This document shows, one piece after another, positions 21,413 through 31,638 of a DNA stretch of 64,000 nucleotides (position 1 is the first letter of the stretch; each line of letters begins with the position of its first letter). Position numbers and translations under genes: made by a program. The notes beneath the pieces were generated by a model. It was not told the DNA's origin and did not search any database. It was given only the letters and a program-made list of their open reading frames with translations. The stretch comes from Phenylobacterium sp. (lineage in GTDB: Bacteria > Pseudomonadota > Alphaproteobacteria > Caulobacterales > Caulobacteraceae), in the NCBI RefSeq assembly GCF_020253645.1, contig NZ_JADCBG010000066.1:1-64000 (forward strand), in the 5' to 3' direction.

Positions 21413-21519
21413 CCCCCTCACCCGGCTTCGCCGACAGCTCCCCCGCAGGGGAACAATTCGCTCCGTAATTCCTCCCCCTTCCAGGGGGAGGTGGACCGCG
21501 AAAGCGGGACGGAGGGGGG
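21413..21519. repeat. Intergenic hairpin-rich repeat, copy 1
   Basis: ccccctcacccggcttcgcc...ctccgtaattcctcccccttccagggggaggtggaccgcgaaagcgggacggagggggg; near-identical to copy 2 over the last ~60 bp. Confidence 0.9.
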
Positions 21520-21538
21520 CTGCCGAGGGGCCGCAGCG

Positions 21539-21645
21539 CCCCCTCACCGGGCTTCGCCCGGAGCTCCCCCGCAGGGGAGCAATGGCTCCGTAATTCCTCC
21601 CCCTTCCAAGGGGGAGGTGGACCGCGAAAGCGGGACGGAGGGGGG
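21539..21645. repeat. Intergenic hairpin-rich repeat, copy 2
   Basis: ccccctcaccgggcttcgcccgg...ctccgtaattcctcccccttccaagggggaggtggaccgcgaaagcgggacggagggggg, 126 bp offset from copy 1. Confidence 0.9.
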
Positions 21646-21748
21646 CAACGGCGCCTTGGCAGACGCCCTTCGGCCTGCGCCCTGTCTGGTCAGCGGGCGC
21701 GCGGGCGGCTAGAAACCGCTCGGCAACGCCTATTGCGCTCAGGAACCC

Positions 21749-22495
21749 ATGGCCGGACATTCCAAGTTCAAGAACATCATGCACCGCAAGGGCCGCGCCG
21801 ACGCCCAGCGGTCAAAGCTGTTCTCCAAGCTCTCGCGCGAGATCACCGTCGCCGCCAAGTCGGGCATGCCCGACCCGGCCATGAATCCGCGCCTGCGCCT
21901 GGCCGTGGCCAACGCCCGGGCCGAGTCCATGCCCAAGGACAATATCGAGCGGGCCATCAAGAAGGCCTCGGGCGCCGACGCCGCCTCCTATGAGGAGATC
22001 CGCTATGAGGGCTTCGGACCCGGCGGGACCGGCGTGATTGTCGAGGTGCTGACCGACAACCGCAACCGGGCGGCGGCCAATGTCCGCTCGCTCTTCTCCA
22101 AGCACGGCGGCAACCTGGGCGAGACCGGCTCGGTCTCCTTCATGTTCGACCGGGTGGGACGCATCGTCTATCCGGCCTCAGCCGGGGGCGAGGACGCCAT
22201 GATGGAAGCCGCCATCGAGGCCGGCGCCGACGACGTGGAATCCGATGAGGAGGAGCACGTGGTGTTTTCCGCCTTTGAATCCCTCAACGAGGTGGCGGCG
22301 GCCCTGGAGGCGGCCCTGGGCGCGGCCAAGTCCACGGGCCTGGCCTGGCGGCCCAAGAGCCTGACCCCCGTGGAGGGCGACGCCGTCGCCACCCTGCTCA
22401 AGCTGATCGACTCCCTGGAGGACGACGACGACGTCCAGACCGTCTGGGGCAACTACGACATCTCCGACGCCGACCTCGAGGCCTTCGGAGGCTGA
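21749..22495 (+). CDS. yebC: YebC/PmpR-family DNA-binding/translation regulatory protein
   Basis: [39 protein letters not shown]. Confidence 0.97.
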   Translation: MAGHSKFKNIMHRKGRADAQRSKLFSKLSREITVAAKSGMPDPAMNPRLRLAVANARAESMPKDNIERAIKKASGADAASYEEIRYEGFGPGGTGVIVEVLTDNRNRAAANVRSLFSKHGGNLGETGSVSFMFDRVGRIVYPASAGGEDAMMEAAIEAGADDVESDEEEHVVFSAFESLNEVAAALEAALGAAKSTGLAWRPKSLTPVEGDAVATLLKLIDSLEDDDDVQTVWGNYDISDADLEAFGG

Positions 22496-22514
22496 CCCCG
22501 CAGGAGGGGCCGTC

Positions 22515-23279
22515 ATGGCCAGAACCGTCCAGTCCGCGACCGGGAATCCCGTCGGCCTGATCCTCCTGGCCTGCCTGGGCTCGGCCTATTTCATGACGGT
22601 CAGCGACTTCCCGCCCCTGACCTTCATCTTCGTCATGCTGGGCTGGATCCTGGCCGTGGCCGTCCACGAGTTCGGCCACGCCTGGGTCGCCTGGCTGGGC
22701 GGCGACCACACGATCGAGGACAAGGGCTACCTGACCTTCGACCCGCGCAAGTACGCGGACCTGCAGACCACCCTGATCTGGCCCCTGATCGCCCTGGCCC
22801 TGGGCGGCATCGGCTTTCCGGGCGGCGCCGTCTGGCTGCGAGAGGACCTGATGCGCGGTCCTCTCTGGCGCTCGGCGGCCTCCCTGGCGGGCCCGGCGGG
22901 GTCCTTCCTTGTCCTCGTCGTGCTGGCGGTCCCCCTGACCCTCTGGTCGCCGGAACCGGGTCAGGAGACCCTGGCCGCGGCCCTCGCCTTCCTGGCCTTC
23001 CTTCAGGCGACGGCGGTGGTCCTGAACCTCCTGCCCGTGCCCGGCTTCGACGGCTTCGGCGTGCTGCGGCCCTTCCTGCCTGTCCGGGTGCGCATCGCCG
23101 CAGCGAAGGTCGAGCCCGTCGCGCCCCTGATCGTGCTCGCCGCCCTCCTGCTGCTGCCGGGCGCCTCGACCCTCTTGTTCGGCCTGGCGGTCGGACTGGC
23201 GCGGGCGGTGGGCCTGCCGACCGACCTGGTCTTCCAGGGCCTGTCCGACTTCCGCTTCTGGACGCAGCTGGGCGGATGA
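22515..23279 (+). CDS. Site-2 protease-family (M50) membrane protein
   Basis: VAVHEFGHAWVAWLGGD (HExxH variant HEFGH) and LNLLPVPGFDGF motif. Confidence 0.88.
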   Translation: MARTVQSATGNPVGLILLACLGSAYFMTVSDFPPLTFIFVMLGWILAVAVHEFGHAWVAWLGGDHTIEDKGYLTFDPRKYADLQTTLIWPLIALALGGIGFPGGAVWLREDLMRGPLWRSAASLAGPAGSFLVLVVLAVPLTLWSPEPGQETLAAALAFLAFLQATAVVLNLLPVPGFDGFGVLRPFLPVRVRIAAAKVEPVAPLIVLAALLLLPGASTLLFGLAVGLARAVGLPTDLVFQGLSDFRFWTQLGG

Positions 23280-24001
23280 GGCCCGATCCGGCCATCGATG
23301 TCCTGGCCGAGAGGCTGGTCGCAGCCCGCCCCGACGGCCGGACCCTGGTCACCGGCCTGACCGGCGCCGTCTCGGCGGGCAAGAGCACCCTGGCCCAGCG
23401 CCTCGCCGACCGCCTGACGGCCCGGGGCCTGTCCGTCGAGGTGATCTCCACCGACGGCTTCCTCAAGCCCAACGCCGTCCTCGGCGCCGAGGGCGCCCTG
23501 GACCTCAAGGGCTGGCCGCACACCTTCGACACCCCGGCCCTGCTCTCCACCTTGGCGCAGGTCCCGTCAGGTCCGGTGGAGATTCCGGTCCACAGCCATG
23601 TGACCTATGACATCGACCCGGCCCTGGCCCGCCGCATCGACCGGCCCGACATCCTGATCGCCGAGGGGCTGAACCTGCATTTCCGGGCCGAGACCCAGGC
23701 CGGGGCCGATCCCCTTGACCTCCTGGTCTACCTGGACGCCGACGAGGCCGACCTGGAAGCCTGGTACGTGGCCCGGTTCCTGGGTTTCTGGGAGGCGGCC
23801 GAGCACGACCCGGCCTCCTTCTACGCCCGCTTCCGGGGAATGGACCGTGAGGCCGTCACGGGCCTCGCCCGCCGGGTCTGGGAGGGGGTCAACCTGCCCA
23901 ACCTGCGCCAGCACATCCTCCGCGCCCGGCCAACGGCGGACCTGGTGGTGCGCAAGGGGGCGGACCACGCGATCATGGGGATCGGACGGCCCAGCGTCTG
24001 A
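23276..24001 (+). CDS. P-loop kinase resembling type I pantothenate kinase
   Basis: GAVSAGKSTLAQRLADRL, VISTDGFLKPNAVL, VHSHVTYDIDP, DILIAEGLNLHF, WYVARFLGFWEA; short N-terminus compared with canonical CoaA. Confidence 0.72.
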   Translation: MRPDPAIDVLAERLVAARPDGRTLVTGLTGAVSAGKSTLAQRLADRLTARGLSVEVISTDGFLKPNAVLGAEGALDLKGWPHTFDTPALLSTLAQVPSGPVEIPVHSHVTYDIDPALARRIDRPDILIAEGLNLHFRAETQAGADPLDLLVYLDADEADLEAWYVARFLGFWEAAEHDPASFYARFRGMDREAVTGLARRVWEGVNLPNLRQHILRARPTADLVVRKGADHAIMGIGRPSV

Positions 24002-24084
24002 GTTACAGTCGTCCTCGACGCCCCCTTCCCGCCGCCCGCGAACCGGCCTAGGAACACATCACGAACAGTCGCCGGTGGAACCGC

Positions 24085-24585
24085 ATGAGCCCCGCACCCC
24101 TCCGAATCCTGGGCCTTGACCCCGGCTTGCGAAAGACGGGCTGGGGCGTGATCCGGGTCGAGGGCAACCGGCTCTCCCACCTCGGGCACGGGGTGATCGC
24201 GCCGGACGAGAAGGCGCCCTTCTCCGAGCGGCTCCTGGCCCTGTTCGACGGGATCAGCGCGGTGGTCGCCGACTGGACGCCCGATGAGGCGGCCATCGAG
24301 GAGACCTTCATGAACAACAACGCCGCCTCAGCCCTGAAGCTCGGTCACGCACGGGCGGCGGCGCTCCTGGCGCCGGCCAAGGCCGGCCTGCCGGTGGCGG
24401 AGTACGCGGCCCGGTTGGTCAAGAAGTCGGTGGTCGGCACCGGCGCGGCGGACAAGGACCAGGTGGCCTTCATGATCGCCCGCATCCTGCCCGGCTCGGC
24501 CGGCGCCTCGGCCGACGCCGCCGACGCCCTGGCCGTGGCCATCGCCCACGCCCACGCCCGCACCCGGGGGCGGTTGGCGGCATGA
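24085..24585 (+). CDS. ruvC: Crossover junction endodeoxyribonuclease RuvC
   Basis: [40 protein letters not shown]. Confidence 0.97.
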   Translation: MSPAPLRILGLDPGLRKTGWGVIRVEGNRLSHLGHGVIAPDEKAPFSERLLALFDGISAVVADWTPDEAAIEETFMNNNAASALKLGHARAAALLAPAKAGLPVAEYAARLVKKSVVGTGAADKDQVAFMIARILPGSAGASADAADALAVAIAHAHARTRGRLAA

Positions 24586-25199
24586 TCGGTAGGCTGGCGG
24601 GCAGGGTCCTGGAGACCACGGAGGAAGAGGCCCTGATCGACGTGGGCGGGGTCGGCTGGGTCGTGCGCTGCGGCGCCCGGACCCTGTCGCGCCTGCCCGC
24701 CGCGGGCGAGGCCGTGGTCCTGCGGGTCGAGACCCAGTGGTCGGAAAGCGCCGGCCCCCGCCTCTACGGCTTCCTCGACGCCGACGAGCGCGCCGCCTTC
24801 GTCCTGCTCCAGTCCGTCCAGGGGGTCGGACCCAAGGCCGCCCTGGCCGTGCTGGACGTCCTGACCCCCGCCGCCCTCGCCGAGGCCGTGGCCCGCGACG
24901 ACAAGGCCCAGGTGGGGCGGGCCAGCGGCGTGGGCCCCAAGCTGGCCCAGCGCATCCTGGTGGAGCTGAAGGGCAAGCCCATCGGCGCCGCCAGCTTCAG
25001 CGCTTCCGGCGTCGCCGCCGCCCCTTCGTCCGGCCCCGCCCCGGTCTCCGCCGCCGGCGAGGCCGTCGTGGCCCTCATGGGCCTGGGTGTCGCCGAGATG
25101 CAGGCCCGCCGCCTGGTGGAGCAGGCCGCCGCCGCCCTCGGTCCTGACGCCGCCGTCTCCGACCTCGTCCGGGCCGGCCTGAAGGAGATGGGCCGGTGA
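24582..25199 (+). CDS. ruvA: Holliday junction branch migration protein RuvA
   Basis: [58 protein letters not shown]. Confidence 0.96.
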   Translation: MIGRLAGRVLETTEEEALIDVGGVGWVVRCGARTLSRLPAAGEAVVLRVETQWSESAGPRLYGFLDADERAAFVLLQSVQGVGPKAALAVLDVLTPAALAEAVARDDKAQVGRASGVGPKLAQRILVELKGKPIGAASFSASGVAAAPSSGPAPVSAAGEAVVALMGLGVAEMQARRLVEQAAAALGPDAAVSDLVRAGLKEMGR

Positions 25200-26242
25200 C
25201 CCGGCTGGTTTCCGGCGAACCCGGGCCGCCCGAGCCCGGCGACCGGGCCCTGCGCCCCCAGACCCTGTCCGAGTTCGTCGGCCAGGCGGCGGCCAAGTCG
25301 AACCTGTCCATCTTCATCGACGCCGCCCGGGGCCGGGGCGAGGCCATGGACCATGTCCTGCTGTTCGGTCCGCCGGGTCTGGGCAAGACCACCCTGGCGC
25401 AGATCATCGCCCGGGAGCTGGGGGTGAACTTTCGCGCCACCTCCGGGCCGGTGCTGGCCAAGGCGGGCGACCTGGCGGCCATCCTCACGAATCTCGAGCC
25501 CCGGGACGTCCTGTTCATCGACGAGATCCACCGCCTGGCCGCGCCGGTGGAGGAGATCCTCTACCCGGCCATGGAGGATCACGTCCTCGACCTGATGATC
25601 GGCGAGGGGCCCGCGGCCCGCTCGATCCGCATCGACCTCGCCCCCTTCACCCTGGTGGCGGCCACCACCCGGGCCGGCATGCTGGCCACCCCCCTGCGGG
25701 ACCGCTTCGGCATCCCGATCCGGCTGGAGTTCTATTCGGCGGAAGAGCTGCGGAAGGTGCTGGCCCATGCGGCGGGGCGGCTGGGCCTGAACCTCACCGA
25801 GGACGGCGCCGGCGAGATCGCCGCCCGCGCCCGGGGTACGCCGCGCGTCGCCGGTCGCCTCCTGCGCCGGGTGCGCGACTTCGCCGAGGCCGAGGGCGCC
25901 GCCGCCATCGACAGGCCCGCCGCCGCCCGGGCCCTGGCCCGGCTGGAGGTGGACCCCGCCGGCCTGGACAGCCTGGACCGCCGCTATCTCCAGGCCCTGA
26001 TCTCCAACTACGCCGGCGGGCCGGCGGGGCTGGAGACCCTGGCCTACGCCATCGCCGAGGCCCGCGACGCGGTCGAGGACGTCATCGAGCCCTACCTGCT
26101 CCAGCAGGGCTTCATCCAGCGGACCCCCCGGGGCCGGGTGGCCTGCGCCCGGGCCTATGAGCACCTGGGCCTGACGCCGCCGCCTTCGCCACCCGTCGCC
26201 GGCCAGGGGGGACTTTTTGACGGAGACGAGGATGCCGTCTGA
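25196..26242 (+). CDS. ruvB: Holliday junction branch migration helicase RuvB
   Basis: [57 protein letters not shown] start overlapping ruvA. Confidence 0.97.
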   Translation: MTRLVSGEPGPPEPGDRALRPQTLSEFVGQAAAKSNLSIFIDAARGRGEAMDHVLLFGPPGLGKTTLAQIIARELGVNFRATSGPVLAKAGDLAAILTNLEPRDVLFIDEIHRLAAPVEEILYPAMEDHVLDLMIGEGPAARSIRIDLAPFTLVAATTRAGMLATPLRDRFGIPIRLEFYSAEELRKVLAHAAGRLGLNLTEDGAGEIAARARGTPRVAGRLLRRVRDFAEAEGAAAIDRPAAARALARLEVDPAGLDSLDRRYLQALISNYAGGPAGLETLAYAIAEARDAVEDVIEPYLLQQGFIQRTPRGRVACARAYEHLGLTPPPSPPVAGQGGLFDGDEDAV

Positions 26243-26693
26243 CCCCCGCGATGCGCCGTCCAGCGGCCGGTTCGAGGGCCGCGAGCACATCCTGCCCGTG
26301 CGCATCTACTACGAGGACACCGACTTCACCGGCGTCGTCTATCACGCCAACTACCTGCGCTTTTTCGAGCGGGGGCGCAGCGACGCCCTGCGGGCGGCGG
26401 GCGTGTCCCACTCCGATCTCCTGGAAGGCGAGCGGCCGTCGGCCTTCACCATTGTTCACATGGAGATCGACTTCCGCCGCCCGGCGCGTATAGACGACGC
26501 CCTGGAGGTGCGCACCCTCTATGAGCGGATCCGCGGGCCGCGCCTGTTCATCCGCCAGCGCATCCTGCGGGGTGCGGAACTGTTGTGCGAAGCGCAGGTG
26601 GAGGCCGCCTGCATCGACCTGTCCGGCCGACCGACCCGGCCCTCTCCGCGCCTGGTGGCGCAGCTGACTCCCATACTGGGCGACGCGGGCTAA
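26232..26693 (+). CDS. ybgC: Tol-Pal-associated acyl-CoA thioesterase
   Basis: [32 protein letters not shown] upstream of tolQ. Confidence 0.94.
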   Translation: MPSDPRDAPSSGRFEGREHILPVRIYYEDTDFTGVVYHANYLRFFERGRSDALRAAGVSHSDLLEGERPSAFTIVHMEIDFRRPARIDDALEVRTLYERIRGPRLFIRQRILRGAELLCEAQVEAACIDLSGRPTRPSPRLVAQLTPILGDAG

Positions 26694-26845
26694 GGGTCTT
26701 TCCAGGCGCCGCCCGGCGGGCGTCCCGGCTCCCGTTAACCAAAAAGTCGGGGCTGTGCGGCTAGGGTCCGCCCTATCTTCGCCATCCTGACCTGTAGTCT
26801 GCGCGGGGCCCTGAACGGGCCTGGCCGATCAGCCCCGGAGAGACC

Positions 26846-27547
26846 ATGGAGCCCGCTGCCATCACGCCGGAATCCTTCACATTCGTCGCCCTGTTCGCCC
26901 GCGCGGACTGGGTTGTGAAGTCCGTCATGATCCTTCTGGGGCTCGCCTCGCTGGCGTCCTGGGGCGTCATCCTGGACAAGGCGATCCGCCTCCGGAACCT
27001 GAACCGGGCGGCGGACGCCTTCGAGGCCGAGGCGGCTTCGGGCCGCAGCCTCGAGGATATCGCCCTCGAGGCGGGGGAGAACCCGCCGCACGCCCTGCAC
27101 CGGATGCTCAAGGCCGCCCTGTTCGAGTGGCGAGAGGCCCGGTCCCGGGGTCCTGTGTCCGAGGCGCAGGCGGCCTTCCTGGTGCAGAGGATCGATCGCG
27201 TTCTGGACGCCTCGATCGCGCGGGAGTCCCTGAGAGTGGAGACCGGACTCTCGGCCCTGGCCATTGTCGCCACCGCCTCGCCCTTCGTCGGTCTCTTCGG
27301 GACGGTCTGGGGGATCATGCACAGCTTCCAGGCCATCGCGGTGCAGAAGAACACCAGCCTGGCGGTGGTCGCCCCGAGCATAGCCGAGGCCCTCTTCGCC
27401 ACGGCCATCGGGCTCATCGCCGCCATTCCGGCCTACATCGCCTTCAACCACTTTTCCTCCGAGGTCAGCCGCTACGCCGCCCGCCTCGAGGGATTTGCGG
27501 ATGACCTGTCCACCGCCGTCCAGCGGCGCCTGGCCTCGAAGGTCTGA
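26846..27547 (+). CDS. tolQ: TolQ proton-channel protein
   Basis: LAIVATASPFVGLFGTVWGIMHSFQAIA...EALFATAIGLIAAIPAYIAFN. Confidence 0.95.
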   Translation: MEPAAITPESFTFVALFARADWVVKSVMILLGLASLASWGVILDKAIRLRNLNRAADAFEAEAASGRSLEDIALEAGENPPHALHRMLKAALFEWREARSRGPVSEAQAAFLVQRIDRVLDASIARESLRVETGLSALAIVATASPFVGLFGTVWGIMHSFQAIAVQKNTSLAVVAPSIAEALFATAIGLIAAIPAYIAFNHFSSEVSRYAARLEGFADDLSTAVQRRLASKV

Positions 27548-27550
27548 GCC

Positions 27551-28063
27551 ATGGCCCTGTCCGCCCACGACGCCTTCTCGGGATCCGGCGGCGGCGGCCG
27601 GCGGCGGCGCTATGGCCGCGGCCGCCGTTCCGCCCTGTCGGAGATCAATGTCACGCCCTTCGTGGACGTGATGCTCGTGCTGCTGATTGTCTTCATGGTC
27701 TCTGCGCCCCTGCTGTCGGCCGGGGTGCCCCTGGAGCTTCCGAAGACGGAGGCCGGGGCCATCCGCGAGAGCGAGGCCCCCCTCACCGTCTCGGTCCGGG
27801 CCGACGGGTCCATCTTCGTCCAGGAGCAACGGACGCCCTTCGAGGCCCTTGGACCAGCCCTTGCGGCGGCGGCCCGGGACCCCGAGCGGGAGGTCTTTGT
27901 CCGCGCCGATGGCCGGGTCTCCTACGAGGAGGTCGCCCGGGTCATGGCCGCGCTCTCCGTGCGGGGCTTCACGCGGATCAACCTGATCACGGATACCGGC
28001 GGACCCCTCGCGGGACCCCCGGCGGACGCCGCGCCCCCCGCCGGGGAGGTCGCCACGCCGTGA
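27551..28063 (+). CDS. tolR: TolR
   Basis: SEINVTPFVDVMLVLLIVFMVSAPLL, order tolQ-R-A-B. Confidence 0.95.
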   Translation: MALSAHDAFSGSGGGGRRRRYGRGRRSALSEINVTPFVDVMLVLLIVFMVSAPLLSAGVPLELPKTEAGAIRESEAPLTVSVRADGSIFVQEQRTPFEALGPALAAAARDPEREVFVRADGRVSYEEVARVMAALSVRGFTRINLITDTGGPLAGPPADAAPPAGEVATP

Positions 28064-28905
28064 CGCTGACGGGCAAGGTCAACCCGGCCTACCTGGCGTC
28101 AACCCTCCTCCACCTGGGGGTGCTGGCGGCGCTCGTCCTTGTCCGGCCGGTCGTGGGCGATCCCGCCGGCGAGGGTCCGCCCGTCGCCGTGCGGCTCGCG
28201 GACTCCGGCGACCTCGCCGCAGCGCTGGCGGCCGCCGGCGCGCCGCAGACGGCGGCCGAGCCCGCCCCGGATCCGCCGGCCCCGGAGGAGAGCGCGCCGG
28301 AGGTCCGCCCGCCCGAGCCCGCCGCGCCGGCCCCGGCGCCGCCCCCGCCCTTGCGAAAGCCCGTCCCCGCGCCGACTCCCAAGCCCGTCCCCGCGCCGGC
28401 CAGGCAGGAGGTCGCCGCACCCAGGCCTGCGCAGGCCGCCCCGAAGCCCCCCGCGACCCGGCCGCCGAACCCCAGGCCGGCCGCCGCCGCCCCCGCCCAG
28501 CCGCGCCCTCCGGGAGGACTGGATCTCGACGCCCTGGCCAGTCAGGTGGCGCGTCTCGGCGGAGCGCGCCCCGGCGCCCCGGCGTCGGGGGGTGCGGCGT
28601 CCGGCCCCAGCGCCGCGGCGCTCGCCGGCCTCCAGGACCAGCTCCAGAGGCGCTGGACTCCGAACTGCGAGGTGGAGGGGGGGCGCGACGTCCGGGTGCG
28701 GGTCAGCTTCCGGCTCGGTCCGGGCGGCGACCTTGACGGGCCCGTCGAGGCCGGCGGACTCGAGCAGTCGGGCAACGCCGTCGTCCGCGCCGCCGCGGAA
28801 CGGGCGATCCGCGCCGTCCATCAAGCCGCTCCATTTCCGGCGCTTTCCGGCGCCTCAGGTCAGCGAATCGCCGTCAACTTCAACGCCCGGGAGGCCTGTT
28901 CATGA
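28060..28905 (+). CDS. tolA: TolA
   Basis: Single N-terminal TM, long Pro/Ala-rich linker, C-terminal TonB/TolA-like domain ([31 protein letters not shown]). Confidence 0.88.
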   Translation: MTLTGKVNPAYLASTLLHLGVLAALVLVRPVVGDPAGEGPPVAVRLADSGDLAAALAAAGAPQTAAEPAPDPPAPEESAPEVRPPEPAAPAPAPPPPLRKPVPAPTPKPVPAPARQEVAAPRPAQAAPKPPATRPPNPRPAAAAPAQPRPPGGLDLDALASQVARLGGARPGAPASGGAASGPSAAALAGLQDQLQRRWTPNCEVEGGRDVRVRVSFRLGPGGDLDGPVEAGGLEQSGNAVVRAAAERAIRAVHQAAPFPALSGASGQRIAVNFNAREACS

Positions 28906-30191
28906 GGATGTCCGCTGCAGCCCTGATCTTCGCAGGTCTCGTCATGACCGGCGCCCTTCTGGGCCCGGCGCAGGCCCGGGCGGAGATCGAGGTGGACGTC
29001 AACCGGGGGGACCTCAGGCCGCTTCCCGTCTCCATCCCCGCCTTCTCCGGCGACCGCGGCGCCGACATCGCGGGGGTGATCGCCGACAATCTCGGTCGAT
29101 CGGGGCTCTTCGCCCCTGTCGACCCCGCGGGGAACCAGGCGGAGGTTTCGACCGAGCCGGATTTCCCGGTCTGGACGGCCCTGGGCGCCCAGGCCCTGGT
29201 GAATGGCGCCGCCACCCTGGTCGACGGTCGGCTTCAGGTTGATTTCCGGCTCTGGGACACCTTCGCCGGCCAGCAGCTCCTGGGCCTGCAGTTCACCTCC
29301 ACCCCCGAGAACTGGCGCCGCGTCGCCCATAAGATCTCCGACGCGGTCTATGAGCGCCTGACCGGCGAGAAGGGCTATTTCGATACCCGAGTGGTCTTTG
29401 TCTCCGAGACCGGCGGGCGGCTCAACCGCACCCTGCGCCTCGCCGTCATGGACCAGGACGGCGCCAACCCCAGCTATCTCACCGACGGCTCGGAGATCGT
29501 GCTGTCTCCGAGATTTTCCGCCTCCAGCCAGCAGATCACCTACATGTCCCTCCGCCAGGATGGCTCGGCGGTCTTCCTCCTGAACCTGGAGACCGGGCGG
29601 CGCGAGAGCCTGGGCCAGTTCTCCGGCATGGTCTTCGCCCCCAGGTTCTCGCCCGACGGATCGCAGGTGGCCTTCGCGCTTGAGCGGAACGGGAACTCGG
29701 ACATCTGGGTGATGAACCTGGTCAATCGCCAGAGCCGGCGCCTGACGTCCGACCCCGCGATCGACACCTCTCCCGCCTTCTCTCCCGACGGAAGCCGGAT
29801 CGCCTTCAACTCCGACCGCGGGGGATCGCCGCAGCTCTATGTCATGGACGCCAATGGCGGCGGCGCCCGGCGGATCTCGTTCGGGGAGGGACGCTACACC
29901 TCTCCGGTCTGGAGCCCGGCCGGCGACTTCATCGCCTTCACCCGGCAGGGAGGGGGCCAGTTCCACATCGGCATCATGCGTCCTGACGGTTCGGACGAAA
30001 GGACCCTGACCTCCAGCTATATGGACGAAGGCCCGACCTGGGCCCCGAACGGCCGGGTCCTTCTCTTCAGCCGGCAGGAGGCGGGCGGCGAACCTCGCCT
30101 CTGGACCGTTGATGTCACAGGCCGCATTCTGAAACCTGCACCCTATGCCGGCGGGGCGTCCGACCCGGCCTGGTCGCCCCTGTTCAACTGA
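28902..30191 (+). CDS. tolB: Tol-Pal translocation protein TolB
   Basis: WD-like repeats [53 protein letters not shown]. Confidence 0.96.
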   Translation: MRMSAAALIFAGLVMTGALLGPAQARAEIEVDVNRGDLRPLPVSIPAFSGDRGADIAGVIADNLGRSGLFAPVDPAGNQAEVSTEPDFPVWTALGAQALVNGAATLVDGRLQVDFRLWDTFAGQQLLGLQFTSTPENWRRVAHKISDAVYERLTGEKGYFDTRVVFVSETGGRLNRTLRLAVMDQDGANPSYLTDGSEIVLSPRFSASSQQITYMSLRQDGSAVFLLNLETGRRESLGQFSGMVFAPRFSPDGSQVAFALERNGNSDIWVMNLVNRQSRRLTSDPAIDTSPAFSPDGSRIAFNSDRGGSPQLYVMDANGGGARRISFGEGRYTSPVWSPAGDFIAFTRQGGGQFHIGIMRPDGSDERTLTSSYMDEGPTWAPNGRVLLFSRQEAGGEPRLWTVDVTGRILKPAPYAGGASDPAWSPLFN

Positions 30192-30223
30192 CGTCCATCG
30201 ACTAGAGACCCGAGGAGATCCCG

Positions 30224-30784
30224 ATGACCCGAAACAACGCCCTCAGATGGACCGTGCTGCTGGCGGCCGCCTCGGTCCTGGCCGCCTGCCAGTCGGCGCC
30301 CAAGCCCCAGCCGGAGACGTCACCCCCCCCTGCGGCCCCCGCCGCCGATGCGGCCGGGGCGTCCTCCGACGTCCAGACCGTGCGCCGGCCCCCGCCGGTC
30401 TCCGGGACGCCGCTTCCCGGCACGGTGCAGGACTTCGTGATCAACGCCTCCGACCGGGTCTTCTTCGACGTCGACCAGTATGAGGTCCGCCCGGACGCGG
30501 CGGTTGTCCTGGAGAGGCAGGCGGCCTGGCTCAGACGTTACCCGGCGGTCCAGGTGCGGATCGAGGGCAACGCCGATGAGCGGGGCACCCGGGAGTACAA
30601 CCTCGCCCTGGGTTCGCGCCGGGCCAATGCGGTGCGGGAGCACCTCATCGGCCTGGGGATTTCCCCCGCCCGGATCTCGACCATCTCCTTTGGAAAGGAG
30701 CGTCCGCTTGATCCGGGTGCGGATGAGGAGGCGTTCAAGCGGAACCGCAACGCGCGGACCGCGATCGCCAGCGGGGCGCGCTGA
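30224..30784 (+). CDS. pal: Peptidoglycan-associated lipoprotein Pal
   Basis: Lipobox SVLAAC; RVFFDVDQYEVRPDA, VRIEGNADERGTREYNLALGSRRANAVREHL. Confidence 0.96.
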   Translation: MTRNNALRWTVLLAAASVLAACQSAPKPQPETSPPPAAPAADAAGASSDVQTVRRPPPVSGTPLPGTVQDFVINASDRVFFDVDQYEVRPDAAVVLERQAAWLRRYPAVQVRIEGNADERGTREYNLALGSRRANAVREHLIGLGISPARISTISFGKERPLDPGADEEAFKRNRNARTAIASGAR

Positions 30785-30789
30785 TCGCC

Positions 30790-31638
30790 ATGCGAGCGAG
30801 GTCCGCCCGCCCCTGGACAGCCGCCGTCGCCCTGGGTCTTGCGATTGCGCTGGCCGGCGCGGCCTACGCCCAGAGGGTCGCGCCGGAAGATCCCAGGGAT
30901 GTCAGAATCCGTGAGCTTTCGGACCGGCTTTCCGACCTCGAGCGGGCCCTCCAGGGCCTGAACGCCCAGCTGGAGGCGACCACCCGGGCGGCGGACCTGG
31001 CCCGGGGCGACCTGACGCGACTGACGGACAGGGTGTCCGGCCTGGAGGCTGGCCGACCGGGCGGCGCGGTCCCGGCCCCGCCGCAATCCAGCCCTGGCGC
31101 CGCCCCGCCCGTCGCGGCGGGGGCGCCCCCGGGAGTCCCGCCTTCTGGCCCGCCTTCTGGCGCGACTCCTGCCCCGGCTCCTGGCCCGGCTCCCGCCGCC
31201 CAGGCCAACCCGACTCCGGCGCCGGCCCAGACCGCCGGCTCTCCGCCGGCCGCCGTCGAGGACGGCCTCACCGCGGGGCGCCGACAGCTGCAGGGCGGGG
31301 ACCCCGCGACCGCGGAAGCGACACTCACCGCCTGGCTGGCCGCCAACGGGGCCGACCCCAGGGCCGGCGAGGCGACCTACCTGCGGGGCCGGGCGCGGGC
31401 CCTTCGGTCGGCCTGGGCGGACGCCGCCTCGGACTATATCGCCGCACTGAGGGGGTGGCCCCAGACCTGGTGGGCCCCTGACGCCGTCGTGGAACTCGCC
31501 CGGAGCCTTGGGAGGCTGGGCAAGCCGGCGGAGGCCTGCCAGGCGCTGGCGGAGCTCGGGGCCCGCTATCCTGCAGCGACGGAAGGCGCCCGCCGGCGCG
31601 CCGCGGCGCTGGCGGTCCAGACCGGGTGCGGCGCCTGA
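30790..31638 (+). CDS. cpoB: Tol-Pal system protein YbgF/CpoB
   Basis: Coiled-coil RELSDRLSDLERALQGLNAQLE, linker, TPR-like C-term (FDAALRGWPQTWWAPDAVVELARSLGRLGKPAEACQAL). Confidence 0.9.
   Translation: MRARSARPWTAAVALGLAIALAGAAYAQRVAPEDPRDVRIRELSDRLSDLERALQGLNAQLEATTRAADLARGDLTRLTDRVSGLEAGRPGGAVPAPPQSSPGAAPPVAAGAPPGVPPSGPPSGATPAPAPGPAPAAQANPTPAPAQTAGSPPAAVEDGLTAGRRQLQGGDPATAEATLTAWLAANGADPRAGEATYLRGRARALRSAWADAASDYIAALRGWPQTWWAPDAVVELARSLGRLGKPAEACQALAELGARYPAATEGARRRAAALAVQTGCGA
31138..31197 (+). repeat. Five 12-bp tandem units within the cpoB linker
   Basis: ccgccttctggc x2, gcgactcctgcc, ccggctcctggc, ccggctcccgcc encoding GPPSGPPSGATPAPAPGPAP-type linker. Confidence 0.75.

Noticed and set aside
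21317-21784. 155-aa minus ORF across the tandem repeats
   Set aside because: Repeated APLRPAFAVHLPL peptides arise from translating the non-coding repeat; not a real protein
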